This document shows, one piece after another, positions 17,070 through 26,664 of a DNA stretch of 64,000 nucleotides. The notes beneath the pieces are model-generated. The model was given only the letters and a program-made list of their open reading frames with translations, ran no database searches and was not told the DNA's origin. Made by a program: the position numbers and the translations under genes. Source of the stretch: Bin5 sp034422415 (lineage in GTDB: Bacteria; Chloroflexota; Anaerolineae; Caldilineales; Caldilineaceae); contig OZ241871.1 of the NCBI GenBank assembly GCA_965202955.1, positions 434,001 to 498,000 on the forward strand, read 5' to 3'. How positions within the stretch are numbered: the first letter of the stretch is position 1; each line of letters opens with the position of its first letter.

Positions 17070-18974
17070 TCAGGTTGCGGGTATCCAGGCTGCGAACTCC
17101 TGCGCCGGCGGCAGTTGGGGATCGGGGACCCAAGGTTTCAGGGGTGAGAGCAACAACGGCTCCGGCGTAATCCCGACCACCGTGTTCCCCAACCAATCGA
17201 CGATGTACGGCGCATGGCTGATGTCGACCCACTGCCGGAACCGCAGCAGCGGATAGGTCAGCGTCAGCTCCTCGCCTGCTGTAGCAGCGGCGAAGCGCAG
17301 GTAGTCGCCGCGCCAGTCAGGCTCAACTGCCCGACTTGCGCGATAGGTACGCGCCTCTGCCCTGGGCGCCCAAGCCGGGGGTCGCACATAGACGTCGCCG
17401 GGTATTTTCGCCACCACCGTCACCCGCCCTTCCTCGGGCAGAAAGGAGACCACCCTGGCCTCGGGCGCATCCCGGTTGAGCGACATGTTGACGTAGATCC
17501 CATCGGCCTCCCGTCTGACGATGTTCTGCCAGGCCTGATGCAGCGCGCGCGGGCCTTCTCCCTGACAGCAGCCGACCATGCTGATATGCGGTCCGCGAAA
17601 CAGGCGGAAATGGTCCAACACCAGGTCATTGGGCGAAGGGTTAGCGAAACCTCCTTCCAGATCCGTAAGCCTGCGCAGCCCATCTTCGGCGTGTTCCGAT
17701 TGCCCGTGCTGCTGGCGGAGGAAGCGGTACAAGGCCTCAAATGCCGGCGTAATGAAGAACTGCGCCCCGCGCAGGTAGTTGCGGACCGTTCGCTCCACAT
17801 CGTCCCAGTAGCCGACGTGGCCGGCCCGCGCCAGCCAGGCCGCCATGTCCAGGCGATCGGCGATGCAGCAAGTTTCGGCGTAGTGGATGCGGTGCGCCAA
17901 GTCGGCGTCGGGACTGTCCAACTGATAGGAGCGGACGTGGGTCAGCTCGGGCACCCAGCCGTAGTCGGAACCCTGGCGAACAATGAAGTCCAACACGCGC
18001 TTGGCCCAGTCGATAGCGCGTGGGTCGCGAGTGAGCGCGCCCAGGTAGGCCACGCCGCGCGCCGCGTGCAGATGCAGGTGGACATGATCACAGAAGCTGC
18101 CGTCCGGCCCGAAACCCAGATGTCCGACGTTGGGTTGCAACCCGTCGATCAGGCCATAGGACATTGCCTGCCCGAACTCCAGCGCCTCCTCGTCCCCGGT
18201 CACTTCCCAGTAACGCAGCACGGCAGTTATCGCCTGGGACGGGTATGCGCTCCAATAACCTCTTTTCCACTGCCCGTCGCGCCACGTCTGTATACCGCCA
18301 CCTGCGTACCAGGCGCGGCCGGTGTCCCAGCTTGCGAGGCTGCGCAGTCCCTCGAACAAGCGGCGCGACAGAGCTTTGGTCTCCCCGTCACCGGTGCGGG
18401 CATGGGTCTCGACCACCCCTTCCAGCGTCTTGGCGGTTGTCCAGGTGCTGGCGGCCGGCTGCCCATCCCAATGCAAGTGACGGTTGGCCTGGGTCCAACT
18501 CAACCCGTCTTCACGCAGATAGCCCAGGATGCGAAGGCGGAGGGCCCGCTCCACTTCCAAGCCGTCGCTGCGGCCTGACATTTCGCGCATGAAGATGAAG
18601 CACTTGTCCATGCGCGCGTCTGTGTCGCCGGACGCGGTCCGGTCGTGGGTGTCGAACACAGGCGGATAGCCCAGCGGGTCCTGGCAAAAACGACACTCAT
18701 AGTCCATATGTGGTTTGGGGTTATGGATAAGATAGTTCAGGTTCCAGTGTGCCATCTCCTCCAGGCTCAGGTCGGGCGAAGGGGGCGCGTCTGCCAGCGG
18801 CTCGATCTGTTCCGGCCTGCTCCGCTCCAAGACCTGTATGTCGGCGATATCCCCGCCAAATCCGGCAGGGCGAATCCTGCCGGTCTCGGCATGTTGACGT
18901 TGCCATGGCTCGAATGAGACGCTTCCGACTGCCACCCAAGGGTCGTTGTCTCCCGATTGCTGTAAATCTGACAT
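17070..18974 (-). CDS. GH127-like glycosidase-related protein, second copy
   Basis: 634 residues from ATG 18974; a GTG at 19004 would add ten residues, and neither start has a good ribosome-binding site. The zinc-cluster signature is present: Glu367-Thr-Cys369 (AETCC, with an extra Cys370) and Cys469-Cys470 (VGCCQGEG), as in the protein at 2836-4701. Barrel helices are followed by a C-terminal beta domain (about 490 on). No signal peptide. First gene of a two-gene unit with the BNR protein downstream. It is clearly diverged from the copy in cluster A, so it probably acts on a different sugar linkage. Confidence 0.8.
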   Translation of the reverse strand: MSDLQQSGDNDPWVAVGSVSFEPWQRQHAETGRIRPAGFGGDIADIQVLERSRPEQIEPLADAPPSPDLSLEEMAHWNLNYLIHNPKPHMDYECRFCQDPLGYPPVFDTHDRTASGDTDARMDKCFIFMREMSGRSDGLEVERALRLRILGYLREDGLSWTQANRHLHWDGQPAASTWTTAKTLEGVVETHARTGDGETKALSRRLFEGLRSLASWDTGRAWYAGGGIQTWRDGQWKRGYWSAYPSQAITAVLRYWEVTGDEEALEFGQAMSYGLIDGLQPNVGHLGFGPDGSFCDHVHLHLHAARGVAYLGALTRDPRAIDWAKRVLDFIVRQGSDYGWVPELTHVRSYQLDSPDADLAHRIHYAETCCIADRLDMAAWLARAGHVGYWDDVERTVRNYLRGAQFFITPAFEALYRFLRQQHGQSEHAEDGLRRLTDLEGGFANPSPNDLVLDHFRLFRGPHISMVGCCQGEGPRALHQAWQNIVRREADGIYVNMSLNRDAPEARVVSFLPEEGRVTVVAKIPGDVYVRPPAWAPRAEARTYRASRAVEPDWRGDYLRFAAATAGEELTLTYPLLRFRQWVDISHAPYIVDWLGNTVVGITPEPLLLSPLKPWVPDPQLPPAQEFAAWIPAT

Positions 18975-19380
18975 AGAGAATCCTGGTTCTCCAAACAGTA
19001 TCACGAGTCTGAAAGCCGCTTGGAGAACCTTCCTCCTTTCTCCGATTCCGGGGTGTGTACCAAGGTACTAAGACGCGAAGACAGATGACACGGGGGAACG
19101 CTTTAAACCTACCCCTTGACTGGCTCCAAAGCGGTAGAGGTCGTTCACTCACCGCGTCGGTCAAGTGAATGAACAGGGAGACACGGCCTACTCTTCTATC
19201 GGACGGTGCAACCATTGGCGAAACCTGCGAGGTTGCACCGTCCGAACTTGCCCTTTGCGCCGGGCGCGTTTGAGGCAGATGGAGCTTCTCGATACGACCT
19301 GGTCAACCTGTTCGGGGCCCAAAGGCTTGCGAAGTCCGGGTTGTCGGAATCCCGACAGGCTTTCTGCTCAGAAGCGCGGC
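18975..19380. other. Intergenic region with long perfect inverted repeat
   Basis: About 400 bases without a convincing gene between the end of the broken binding-protein gene and the GH127-like gene. It contains a perfect 15-bp inverted repeat, 19199-19213 and 19231-19245, core GGACGGTGCAACC, loop 17. No T-run follows on either strand. It could be a terminator-like structure for operon C or a mobile-repeat trace. GGAGG lies too far upstream to help the downstream start. Confidence 0.55.
19199..19245. repeat. 15-bp perfect inverted repeat
   Basis: Arms 19199-19213 and 19231-19245 are exact reverse complements with a 17-base loop. It lies just past the end of the pseudogenised binding-protein gene in operon C. 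Confidence 0.65.
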
Positions 19381-21021
19381 CTATTCCAGCCGCCACAAGT
19401 GGGACGCATCGTAGGCTCCGCTGCCGTTCCAGATGAAATCTTGCACCTTGGTCGAGACCGGCGCTTCGAAGATCCAGCGCCAGATAGGGATGGTGGCCAC
19501 TTCGTTCATCAGCAGCAGTTCCAGTGCTTGAAAGGCTTCTGCCCGTTTCTGCGGATCGGTAGTCGCGGCGGCCGCGTCGATCAGCCTATCCGCCTCGGGA
19601 TTGGAGAAGTTGGTCCAGTTGGCGCCGGCCTGGCCCTTTCCCATCTCACGGGAGTCGAAGACGCGCGCCGCGCCGGATGGGCTGGCATAGTTGACGCCGC
19701 CTCCGCGGACGTGGTAATTCCCCGAGAAAAGGTCTTCGTCGAAGGCCGCGCCCTGTTTGATGTCCCACCTGACTTCAATGCCCACTTCTTTCAGATTGGC
19801 CTGGAGAAGGACCGATGTAGCCTCCTGGCCTGTGCCCCCTGTCATGATTGGCAACTCGAAGCCGTTGGGCAGCCCGGCCTCCGCGAGCAGGGATTTTGCC
19901 TTTTCGATGTCGCGAGGGTGGTAGCTTGTGAGACCTTCCGGCTTCGGGACCCAGGCGTAGTCCCAGTGGCGGTCGCCAGAGAACGGGAAACCCACAAGTT
20001 TGGCATAGGCCTCTCTGTCTATGGCCCACATGAGGGCCTAGCGGACCTTGACGTCGTTCAACGGCTCCTGGGCGTGGTTCACCTGGAGGCCGCCGGTGCC
20101 AGGCCAGCTCTGGTGAACCATATTGAACTTGTCGGGCTGCTCTCGGAACTGCGGGAGGAGTTTGGGCGGCACCCGCCCTGCAAACTCGAACTCGCCGTTG
20201 AGCATCGCCACTCCGGCCGCTTCTGCATCCTCGAGGACATCATGGACGATACGGTCGATGTACGGGCGTCCAAGGAAGTGATCGGGGTTTGCCTCGAACA
20301 CGGCCCGCTGTGCGCGGTCGAACTCGACCACGCGGAAAGGCCCGCAGCCGATCATCTTGTCGGCCTTGGTGGCGTAGTCGGATGTCTTCCAATCCTTGGG
20401 AGGGATGTCGGCAAGGATGTGCTTGGGCACGATCCACCATCACCAGCCGACGTCAACGATGAAATCGGGGCTGACATTGTTGAATTTCAAGCGCAGCTTC
20501 TTGTCATTGAGGAGTTCGATACCCGAGATCGTGTCTGCGCCACCCTCACGGAACTCCATGGCGCCCTGAATCTCTCTTTCCCAGATGCTGCCCAGGAAAG
20601 AAGGGGAACCGGGCGCGGACTGCGAGACGACAGTGAACTCGATGTCTTCGCTGGTGACCGGCTGGCCATCGTGCCACATGGCCTTGGGATGAACCTCCAA
20701 CTCCAGGGTCGTGTCATCGGCCCACGCCGAAGAGCAGAGATAGTCAACGGGTTCGAACACGTTCGAACGGTTGACCGGCGTGGCCAGATACCTGGCGGCG
20801 AAATCCATCCTGGCTGAACCGATCATATTGAGCGGGTCCATGTCCATCGGGACAGCGTGGTGGCGCCAACGGAAGGTGCCGCCCTGCTTGATCTGCACTG
20901 CCGGGGCCGCCACTTCTGTCGCCTGCGGTGCCGCGGGTGCGATACATCCCGCGGCCAAGGCGCCGATTCCTGCTGCGCCTGCTGCCTTCAAAAACTGACG
21001 TCGGTCGATGTGCCTAAGCAT
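19381..21021 (-). pseudogene. Peptide/nickel-type solute-binding protein gene broken by two in-frame stops
   Basis: Family-5 (DppA/OppA-type) binding lipoprotein. Start ATG 21021 behind AAAGGAGG; Tat-like motif DRRQFLKAAG and lipobox ALAAGCIAP are intact. All three open pieces lie in one frame, interrupted by TGA at 20442-20440 (after NVSPDFIVDVGW) and TAG at 20040-20038 (NDVKVR, stop, ALMWAIDREAY). Family members read WW or similar at the first and VRQALMWAID at the second, so single changes TGG to TGA and CAG to TAG explain both. Full length would be about 546 residues. Either a recent pseudogene or sequencing error; two independent stops favour decay. Confidence 0.85.
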
Positions 21022-21166
21022 TTGAGATGCCTCCTTTGAAGTTGTCAAACTGCCACTTGTGACCGCACTATCACTCCGACAGACATTCCTGTTCGCGTGC
21101 GACATGACCACAACTGGTTCCCTTGTTATCCTCGCCTCCTTTTAATGGGAACCGCTTCAGGTTTAA

Positions 21167-22120
21167 TCATCCGAGGATGGCCCTTGGATCGATCGCGTCG
21201 CGCAGCGCGTCCCCTACAAAGTTGACGGACAACACAACAAGAGAAATCGTAAGCCCGGGTACCAGCCATTGCCAGGGGCGGTCGATCAGAATGATCAATT
21301 GCCGCGCGACGGAGAGCATTGTTCCCCAGCTTGACGTTGGCGGTTGTACGCCCAGGCCGAGGAAGCTGAGCCCGGCCTCCGACAGGATTGCGCCGGCAAC
21401 ACTGAAGGTAGCGCCCACAATGAGAAACGGGATGACGCCGGGCAGTATATGCCGAAAAACGATGCGTGAGTCCTGCGCCCCTACCGTTCTGGCCGCCAAG
21501 ACGTAGTCCAGATTGCGCAGGGCCAGGAACTGACCGCGAACGATGCGAAACATGCCGGTCCATCCGAAGAGACCGATAACAAACATTACATTGAAGATAC
21601 CAGGCCCGATCATGGCAACGATTGTGATGATGAACAAGAAGGTGGGAAAGCTGCTAACCGTCTCCTGGAAGCGGCTTAGCGACACGTCAAGCCACCCCTG
21701 CCAATAGCCGGCGGCGGAGCCGAGCAGGGTAGCAATCCCGATAGAGACTGATGTGGCCACCAGTCCGACGGACATCGAGACGCGGCTGCCGTAAATCAAC
21801 AAGCTGAGGAGATCGCGTCCCGTGGCGTCTGTGCCCAGCAGGTGGCTCAGGCTTGGAGGAGAGTCTGCCACCTGCATGTCCACCTTGTAGGGATCGTAGG
21901 GGCTGATGACCGGTGCGAGCAAAGCGACCAGCGCCATCATACCGATGACATATAGGCCCACAAGGCCCAATTTGTGCCTTCTGAACTGCATCCAGATAAG
22001 GGTTGTGGCACTGCGAGGTTTTTCTACCTCGATTTGGATTGAGGTTCCGCCACCGTTGGATGCACGTCCTGCCTCTATCGCTGGCATGTCAACGTCTCTC
22101 GTTGCCCGACTCTGCGTCAA
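21167..22120 (-). CDS. Peptide-type ABC transporter permease, DppC-like
   Basis: 317 residues; TTG at 22120 is the upstream limit and an ATG at 22087 (MPAIEAGRAS) is equally possible, as neither has a clear ribosome-binding site. N-terminal membrane segment near residues 50-75, the DppC-type external segment ending GTDATGRDLLS, then the permease domain with DYVLAARTVGAQDSRI and RHILPGVIPF. It forms a heterodimer with the DppB-like subunit at 22209. Its own binding-protein gene is broken, so this importer is probably non-functional unless it borrows one. Confidence 0.9.
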   Translation of the reverse strand: MTQSRATRDVDMPAIEAGRASNGGGTSIQIEVEKPRSATTLIWMQFRRHKLGLVGLYVIGMMALVALLAPVISPYDPYKVDMQVADSPPSLSHLLGTDATGRDLLSLLIYGSRVSMSVGLVATSVSIGIATLLGSAAGYWQGWLDVSLSRFQETVSSFPTFLFIITIVAMIGPGIFNVMFVIGLFGWTGMFRIVRGQFLALRNLDYVLAARTVGAQDSRIVFRHILPGVIPFLIVGATFSVAGAILSEAGLSFLGLGVQPPTSSWGTMLSVARQLIILIDRPWQWLVPGLTISLVVLSVNFVGDALRDAIDPRAILG

Positions 22121-22208
22121 AAGGTGCCGGCGGCACAGAATGAGGAGGGGTCATGCGACCTGGCTGGTGTTGACACGACATCACCGGTGTCATCGATCGA
22201 TGGCCAAC

Positions 22209-23186
22209 TCACTCGGTCCCGATGCGCGGGTCCACATAGGCGTAGGCAATGTCTGCCAGCAGATTTGCGACCATGATCAGGACAGCGCTCAGTAGGGTTG
22301 AGCCCATCAGCAGATTGTAGTCAAGCGTCATCACTGCCCTGTAGCTCAACCATCCGATTCCCTGCCAGCCGAACAGCACTTCGACGAAGAACGAACCACC
22401 GAAAAGTCCAGGCAAGGTGAGTCCGATCAGCGTCACGATTGGGATAAGAACATTGGGAAAGGCGTGCCGCATGACCACCGCACGCTCCGCCAGCCCTTTG
22501 GCCCGGGCGACATTGACATAGTCCTGCCTTATGACTTCAAGCATGGCGGTGCGGGAATAGCGCAGCCAACTGGCGGTCTGCTCCGTCGCCAGCACCAGAG
22601 CGGGCAAGGCAAGATGCCACAGCCTGTCGAGAACAGGATGCATCGTCGGGACGGAACTGGTCACGCCATAGGTTGGGAAGAGCCCAAGTCGATAAGCAAG
22701 GAAATATATCCCAAGCAGCGCCCAGAAGTAGGTCGGAATCGAGAAGCCGATGAAGGACAGAAAGGTGAGGAAGTAATCGAGCAGAGAGTATTGCTTCAGT
22801 GCGGAAAGCAGGCCCAGTGCGACACCGACGACCATGGCGAGGATGATCGAGGTGGCCATGAGCTGGATACTACGGGAGATGTGCTCCACAAGCACCTTGG
22901 CAACCGACTCGGAGGTGAAGAAGGACTTTCCAAAGTTGCCTTGCAGGACCTCTGAAAGCCACAAGAGATAGCGGACCGGCAAAGGACGATGCAGTCCAAG
23001 GTCCTCCCGAAGCTCCTGCTGCACTTCCTCACTCATGGTTACTTGCATCTCCCCCAGGACCTCAGTATGGAGCATCACCGAGATGGGGTCGCCAGGCGCG
23101 CTGTTAAAGACTACGAAGTTGATGATGGTTATCCCGACCAGAACGGGTAAAGCGACAAGCAGGCGTCTTACAAGGTAGCGGCCCAT
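22209..23186 (-). CDS. Peptide-type ABC transporter permease, DppB-like
   Basis: 325 residues, ATG start. Typical DppB N-terminus MGRYLVRRLLVALPVLVGIT with FNSAPGDP, six membrane segments, and the coupling motif DYVNVARAKGLAERAV followed by RHAFPNVLIP. First gene of operon C. Its probable promoter (24022-24050) lies more than 800 bases upstream beyond an IS982 remnant, so expression may have been lost. Confidence 0.92.
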   Translation of the reverse strand: MGRYLVRRLLVALPVLVGITIINFVVFNSAPGDPISVMLHTEVLGEMQVTMSEEVQQELREDLGLHRPLPVRYLLWLSEVLQGNFGKSFFTSESVAKVLVEHISRSIQLMATSIILAMVVGVALGLLSALKQYSLLDYFLTFLSFIGFSIPTYFWALLGIYFLAYRLGLFPTYGVTSSVPTMHPVLDRLWHLALPALVLATEQTASWLRYSRTAMLEVIRQDYVNVARAKGLAERAVVMRHAFPNVLIPIVTLIGLTLPGLFGGSFFVEVLFGWQGIGWLSYRAVMTLDYNLLMGSTLLSAVLIMVANLLADIAYAYVDPRIGTE

Positions 23187-23327
23187 GAGCTATCCACCCA
23201 TCTGAAGGACACCTCCCATTGTGGCAACCTATGCACTATCACTTTTCGGTCGTGGTCACAGAGCATGTGGTGAGAGCAGTGGCTTCAACGCCAAGTTGCG
23301 CCCACCAATAGATGACTTCATGACCAG

Positions 23328-23852
23328 ATGGCGGGAAGCAACGGCCGCCACCGGGTCTTTGCCGAGGCGGCCATGCGGGGCAAGAGCAGTATGGGATGGT
23401 TCTACGGCTTCAAGCTCCATCTGATTGTCAATGACCAGGGTGAATTGCTGGCGGTTCAACGCACGCCCGGCAACATAGATGACCGCAAACCGGTCCCACA
23501 GATGACCAAAAGGCTGTGGGGCAAGCTAGTCGGCGACCGCGGCTATCTCTGCCAAGCTCTCTTTGAACAACTCCTGGCACGGGGACTGCAGTTGATTACG
23601 CGCATCCGCAAAGAGATGCAGAATCGACACGTCGTTCTCGAAGACAAGCTGCTCACGCGTAAGCGCTTCGTCATCGGGACCATCGTCGACCAACTCAAGA
23701 ATATTCCGCAGATTGTACATGTCCGTCACCGCGGCACGACCAACTTCGGCGTCAATCTCATGGCCGGTCTGATTGCCTACACCTGGCAAGCCAAGAAGCC
23801 ATCTCTCCTTCTCTCTGAAGATGATATGGCTCTCTTACCGGCCCTAATCTAA
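23328..23852 (+). pseudogene. IS982-family transposase remnant, C-terminal half
   Basis: About 174 residues matching the DDE transposase of IS982: GKSSMGWFYGFKLHLIVND, TPGNIDDRKPVP, GDRGYL, LITRIRKEMQNR, IVDQLKNIPQI and the C-terminal VNLMAGLIAYTWQ. The N-terminal half, with the first catalytic Asp region, is missing. A short upstream stretch in another frame (IDDFMTRW, about 23307-23330) may be a frameshifted scrap of it. An AACCCGGGTT palindrome at 23858-23867 could mark the right terminus. No left end recognised, so the copy is immobile. Confidence 0.85.
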
Positions 23853-24135
23853 CTCCGAACCCGGGTTACGTTAGCAATTCCCAATTCTTTTGGCTGCGGT
23901 CACCGATGCAGGGTACCTCTCTTCGACTGACAAGAGACAGGTTTGGCCGGCTTCGTCAATGGAAAGACGTTGCAAACTGAGGGCAAGGTGGGATGGGAAA
24001 CCGCACTATGAGCTTAGCGGGAGCATACCATTCTGATTCTGACGTGTCAAACATCCCAAAAATATAACCTATTGCTGGGAAAAGCCGCTGCCACCCCGAG
24101 CAACGGATAGAGCGCCAGGCCGGCGGACCGGCGCA
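23853..24135. other. Gene-free stretch with relic promoter
   Basis: 283 bases between the transposase remnant and the stop of the Gfo/Idh/MocA gene. It holds the third copy of the conserved promoter (24022-24072) and otherwise nothing recognised. Confidence 0.6.
24022..24072 (-). promoter_or_regulatory. Third copy of the conserved T-tract promoter, upstream of operon C
   Basis: Minus strand: T-tract element (24072-24051), -35 TTGACA (24050-24045), 17-base spacer, -10 TATGCT (24027-24022). Element, spacing and -35 match the copies at 13810-13860 and 15746-15796; the CCTGT...ACAGG palindrome is reduced here to TGTTTGACA. It points toward the permease gene at 23186 but the IS982 remnant lies between. 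Confidence 0.7.
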
Positions 24136-25209
24136 CTAAGGCCGATAGGCCCTGATCATCTCGATCAGCAGAGCGATCTGTGCACGGCCCTCCACAGCCG
24201 GCGTACGCGGCGTTTCTCCGTTGACGATACAGTCGTGGAAGTGGATCAACTCCAGCTTGAACGCCTCCTCGTAGGAAGCGGTCGTGCGCGAGGCGCGAAA
24301 GCTGCCGTCGTCCATCTCCCACTCCTCCACCACTGTGGCCGCGTTCTTCAGAAACGGGCTGGGGAAGACAATTGAAACGATGCTGTCCGGCGCGTAGACG
24401 GTCATGGACTCGTCGAAGACGCGCATGCCCCTGACAAGCGCGGTGTCGAGCACGCAGCGCAGGTTGTCCGGGTAGGCCAGGATGGACGCGTAGGCCGCGC
24501 CTCCGTCCCAGATTTCGGTGGATACGACACGCTCCGGCAGCCCGAACGCGCCATCGAGAATGTAAATGTCGTGAATCGAAAGACCCAGCATCAGGCTGTA
24601 GGCGCGCAGGACCGCTTCCGGCCGGGCGCCAACTGCGCGTTGCAGGCTCTGCTGGTGAGACCGCTGCATCCTTCCCTTTGCGGCCGCGTCAATGTCATCA
24701 ACGCGCACAATGTCATAGTGCTCAAGGAACAGCTCGTTGGGGCCGGCCACATCATGCAGGCGGATCAGGTGGGGGGCTTGCATCTGCCGGATGCGATGGC
24801 GGCCTGCCACGTAGCCGGGGTCGTAGCGTTTGTGATGACCGAGCATGGCAACGCGGCCGCTCTGCGCCTGCGCCTCGAGCAGCTCGTCGGCCTCATCCAG
24901 GTTGTTGCACATCGGTTTCTCGATGAAGACGTGTTTGCCCGCCCGCAGCGCATCGGTCGCCGGTTGCGCGTGGTCGCGCGTCAGCACCATCACGGCATCC
25001 AAGTCGGCGCGTTCGAGCATCTCGCGGTAATCGGTGGTTGTAAACCGGATGCCGCAGCGCGCGGCGACAGCCTGCACGGTGCCGGGCGAAAGATCGCACA
25101 GCGCCACAACCTCGAACAGGTCCGGCAACTCGAGCAGATGCGGCAGGTGCATCACCTGCGCGATCATACCGGCGCCGATCAGCCCAATTCCGACCCGCTT
25201 GGCGCCCAC
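24136..25209 (-). CDS. Gfo/Idh/MocA-family oxidoreductase
   Basis: 357 residues, GTG start behind AAAGGAG. N-terminal Rossmann fold with GIGLIGAGMIA (about residues 7-17), and the EKPM motif near residue 97 that marks the family. The C-terminal alpha/beta domain is typical for sugar or cyclitol dehydrogenases and related NAD(P)-dependent enzymes. Last gene of operon D, downstream of a dioxygenase, suggesting that the imported compound is oxidised in two steps. Substrate not predictable. Confidence 0.9.
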   Translation of the reverse strand: MGAKRVGIGLIGAGMIAQVMHLPHLLELPDLFEVVALCDLSPGTVQAVAARCGIRFTTTDYREMLERADLDAVMVLTRDHAQPATDALRAGKHVFIEKPMCNNLDEADELLEAQAQSGRVAMLGHHKRYDPGYVAGRHRIRQMQAPHLIRLHDVAGPNELFLEHYDIVRVDDIDAAAKGRMQRSHQQSLQRAVGARPEAVLRAYSLMLGLSIHDIYILDGAFGLPERVVSTEIWDGGAAYASILAYPDNLRCVLDTALVRGMRVFDESMTVYAPDSIVSIVFPSPFLKNAATVVEEWEMDDGSFRASRTTASYEEAFKLELIHFHDCIVNGETPRTPAVEGRAQIALLIEMIRAYRP

Positions 25210-25288
25210 GGCTTCACTCCTTTGCGTGGGAAATCTACGCCATCACCGAATCCAACCGCCTGATTGGAACGCGGCAGAAAGGTTGGCG

Positions 25289-26512
25289 TCAACTGCCGAA
25301 GCTGGCGACAAAGCCTTCCACACTCAACGCTGCCGGGACCTCTTCGAAGTAGTAGCGCGTCGCCTCGCCCTGGAAGCCCGGCGTCCACTGCTCCTCCTCG
25401 GCCTGCACCAGGTCGTCCACACACTTGAAACGCGCCCACAGTAGTTCGGACTCCTGCACGGTAAAACGGTCGGCCATTGGCCTGCCCCAATGCAGCGTTA
25501 TCGGATGTATGTGGGTCGCCCAGCCCTGCTCCAGCTCCGGTAAACGGTCGAAATGCGGGCTCTTCAGCTGGTGGATGCGTTTGGCGCTCTTGCTGAGGAA
25601 GATGGTGGAGAGCAGCCTGCCCTTTTCGCCGCGACCCGGATGCATGCGCTCCAGGCCGGCGCGGTAGGCCGCGCCGTCGCCGTTGATCACCGCCCGCAGC
25701 GCCGCCTCGATCTGCGCGAACGTCTGGTCGCTGCGCCCGTTCCAGCGTCTGAATGTCGCCTGCGCCGCTGGTGATAGATGTTTAAGATAGGAGAGGTCCT
25801 CATAGTGGCTGAACTCGGAAAAGCCGCCGTGGATCGTGCGCCGCATCTGGGCATTGTAGCGACTGCCCCAGTGCAGCAGCGGCAGAATGTAGGGCACACC
25901 GTCGCCCGCTTTCAAGTGGACCTGGATCGCGCCGGGCAAAGGTCGGCGCGGATCGGCGTTCAGCGCGGCGTTTTCTTCCGCAGTGTTGAACCGGTTGTGG
26001 CTACCCGGTACCACCCACAGAACGCTGTCGTCGTAGAGCGGCAGATTCCACTGCACGTAGCGCGGCCCGTTCTCCAGGATGTCGTCGGTGTAGCCCTGCA
26101 GCGGCGCGGCGTGGGGCGGGTAGAAATCGCGGTGCCAGCCGCGGTGTCCGCCCGTTTCATGGTCGCGTACCGGGCTGCACATCAGCATCATCTCGGTGAC
26201 GCCGGCGTCCTCCACCCCCAGCAGCTCGCTGCTTACGCCCTGCACGTTCTCGTGCAGCCAGATTTCGACCGCGGCCGCCGTCTGCGCGTCGATCTCGTCA
26301 GCCATGCCGCCCAGCATGAGGCGCGGCTGCGCGTTCGTCTCCCACTGGCCGCCGGGCGGATCGTCCGGCCCCCGCTCACGCGCCCAGATCACCTTCTGCC
26401 GCTCCACCAGCAGCTCATAGGCCTTCCGCAACCCCTCCAGCTGGTCAGGCGGAATGACCTGCCGCAAAATCACGTAGCCGTCTTCCAAGAACTGGTCACG
26501 ATCGATTTTCAT
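25289..26512 (-). CDS. PhyH-family Fe(II)/2-oxoglutarate dioxygenase
   Basis: 407 residues from ATG 26512; the frame extends to 26587 without support. Iron ligands His127-x-Asp129 (GWHRDF) and distal His214 (LHWGSRYN), followed by MRRTIHG. Sister of the dioxygenase at 6745-7989 over the whole length but without its repeat-derived insert. It lies between the two permeases and the oxidoreductase of operon D. Its last codons and stop occur again as a 25-base copy at 15934-15958. Confidence 0.9.
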   Translation of the reverse strand: MKIDRDQFLEDGYVILRQVIPPDQLEGLRKAYELLVERQKVIWARERGPDDPPGGQWETNAQPRLMLGGMADEIDAQTAAAVEIWLHENVQGVSSELLGVEDAGVTEMMLMCSPVRDHETGGHRGWHRDFYPPHAAPLQGYTDDILENGPRYVQWNLPLYDDSVLWVVPGSHNRFNTAEENAALNADPRRPLPGAIQVHLKAGDGVPYILPLLHWGSRYNAQMRRTIHGGFSEFSHYEDLSYLKHLSPAAQATFRRWNGRSDQTFAQIEAALRAVINGDGAAYRAGLERMHPGRGEKGRLLSTIFLSKSAKRIHQLKSPHFDRLPELEQGWATHIHPITLHWGRPMADRFTVQESELLWARFKCVDDLVQAEEEQWTPGFQGEATRYYFEEVPAALSVEGFVASFGS

Positions 26513-26630
26513 GGTCTCAATTTCCTTTTCTCGCTTCCCGAAAGTTTTCCGATCAGATTGTGGGGTCGCCTCGCCGACGCCGCCCAACAGCCATTCAAAG
26601 GCGGGACGGACGGCCTACCATATCAATAAT

Positions 26631-26649
26631 GCGCCCTGGGCCCGGGCGC
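26631..26649. other. GC-rich hairpin before dioxygenase gene
   Basis: GCGCCC (26631-26636) pairs with GGGCGC (26644-26649) around a 7-base loop. It lies in the 150-base gap between the DppC-like permease stop and the dioxygenase start and may separate expression of transport and catabolic genes. Confidence 0.4.
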
Positions 26650-26664
26650 CAATACGAAATGAAA

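Noticed and set aside
20440..20442. TGA in the binding-protein gene as a recoded Trp or selenocysteine codon
   Set aside because: All other genes use TGA as stop, no SECIS-like structure was seen, and a second, TAG stop follows in the same gene.
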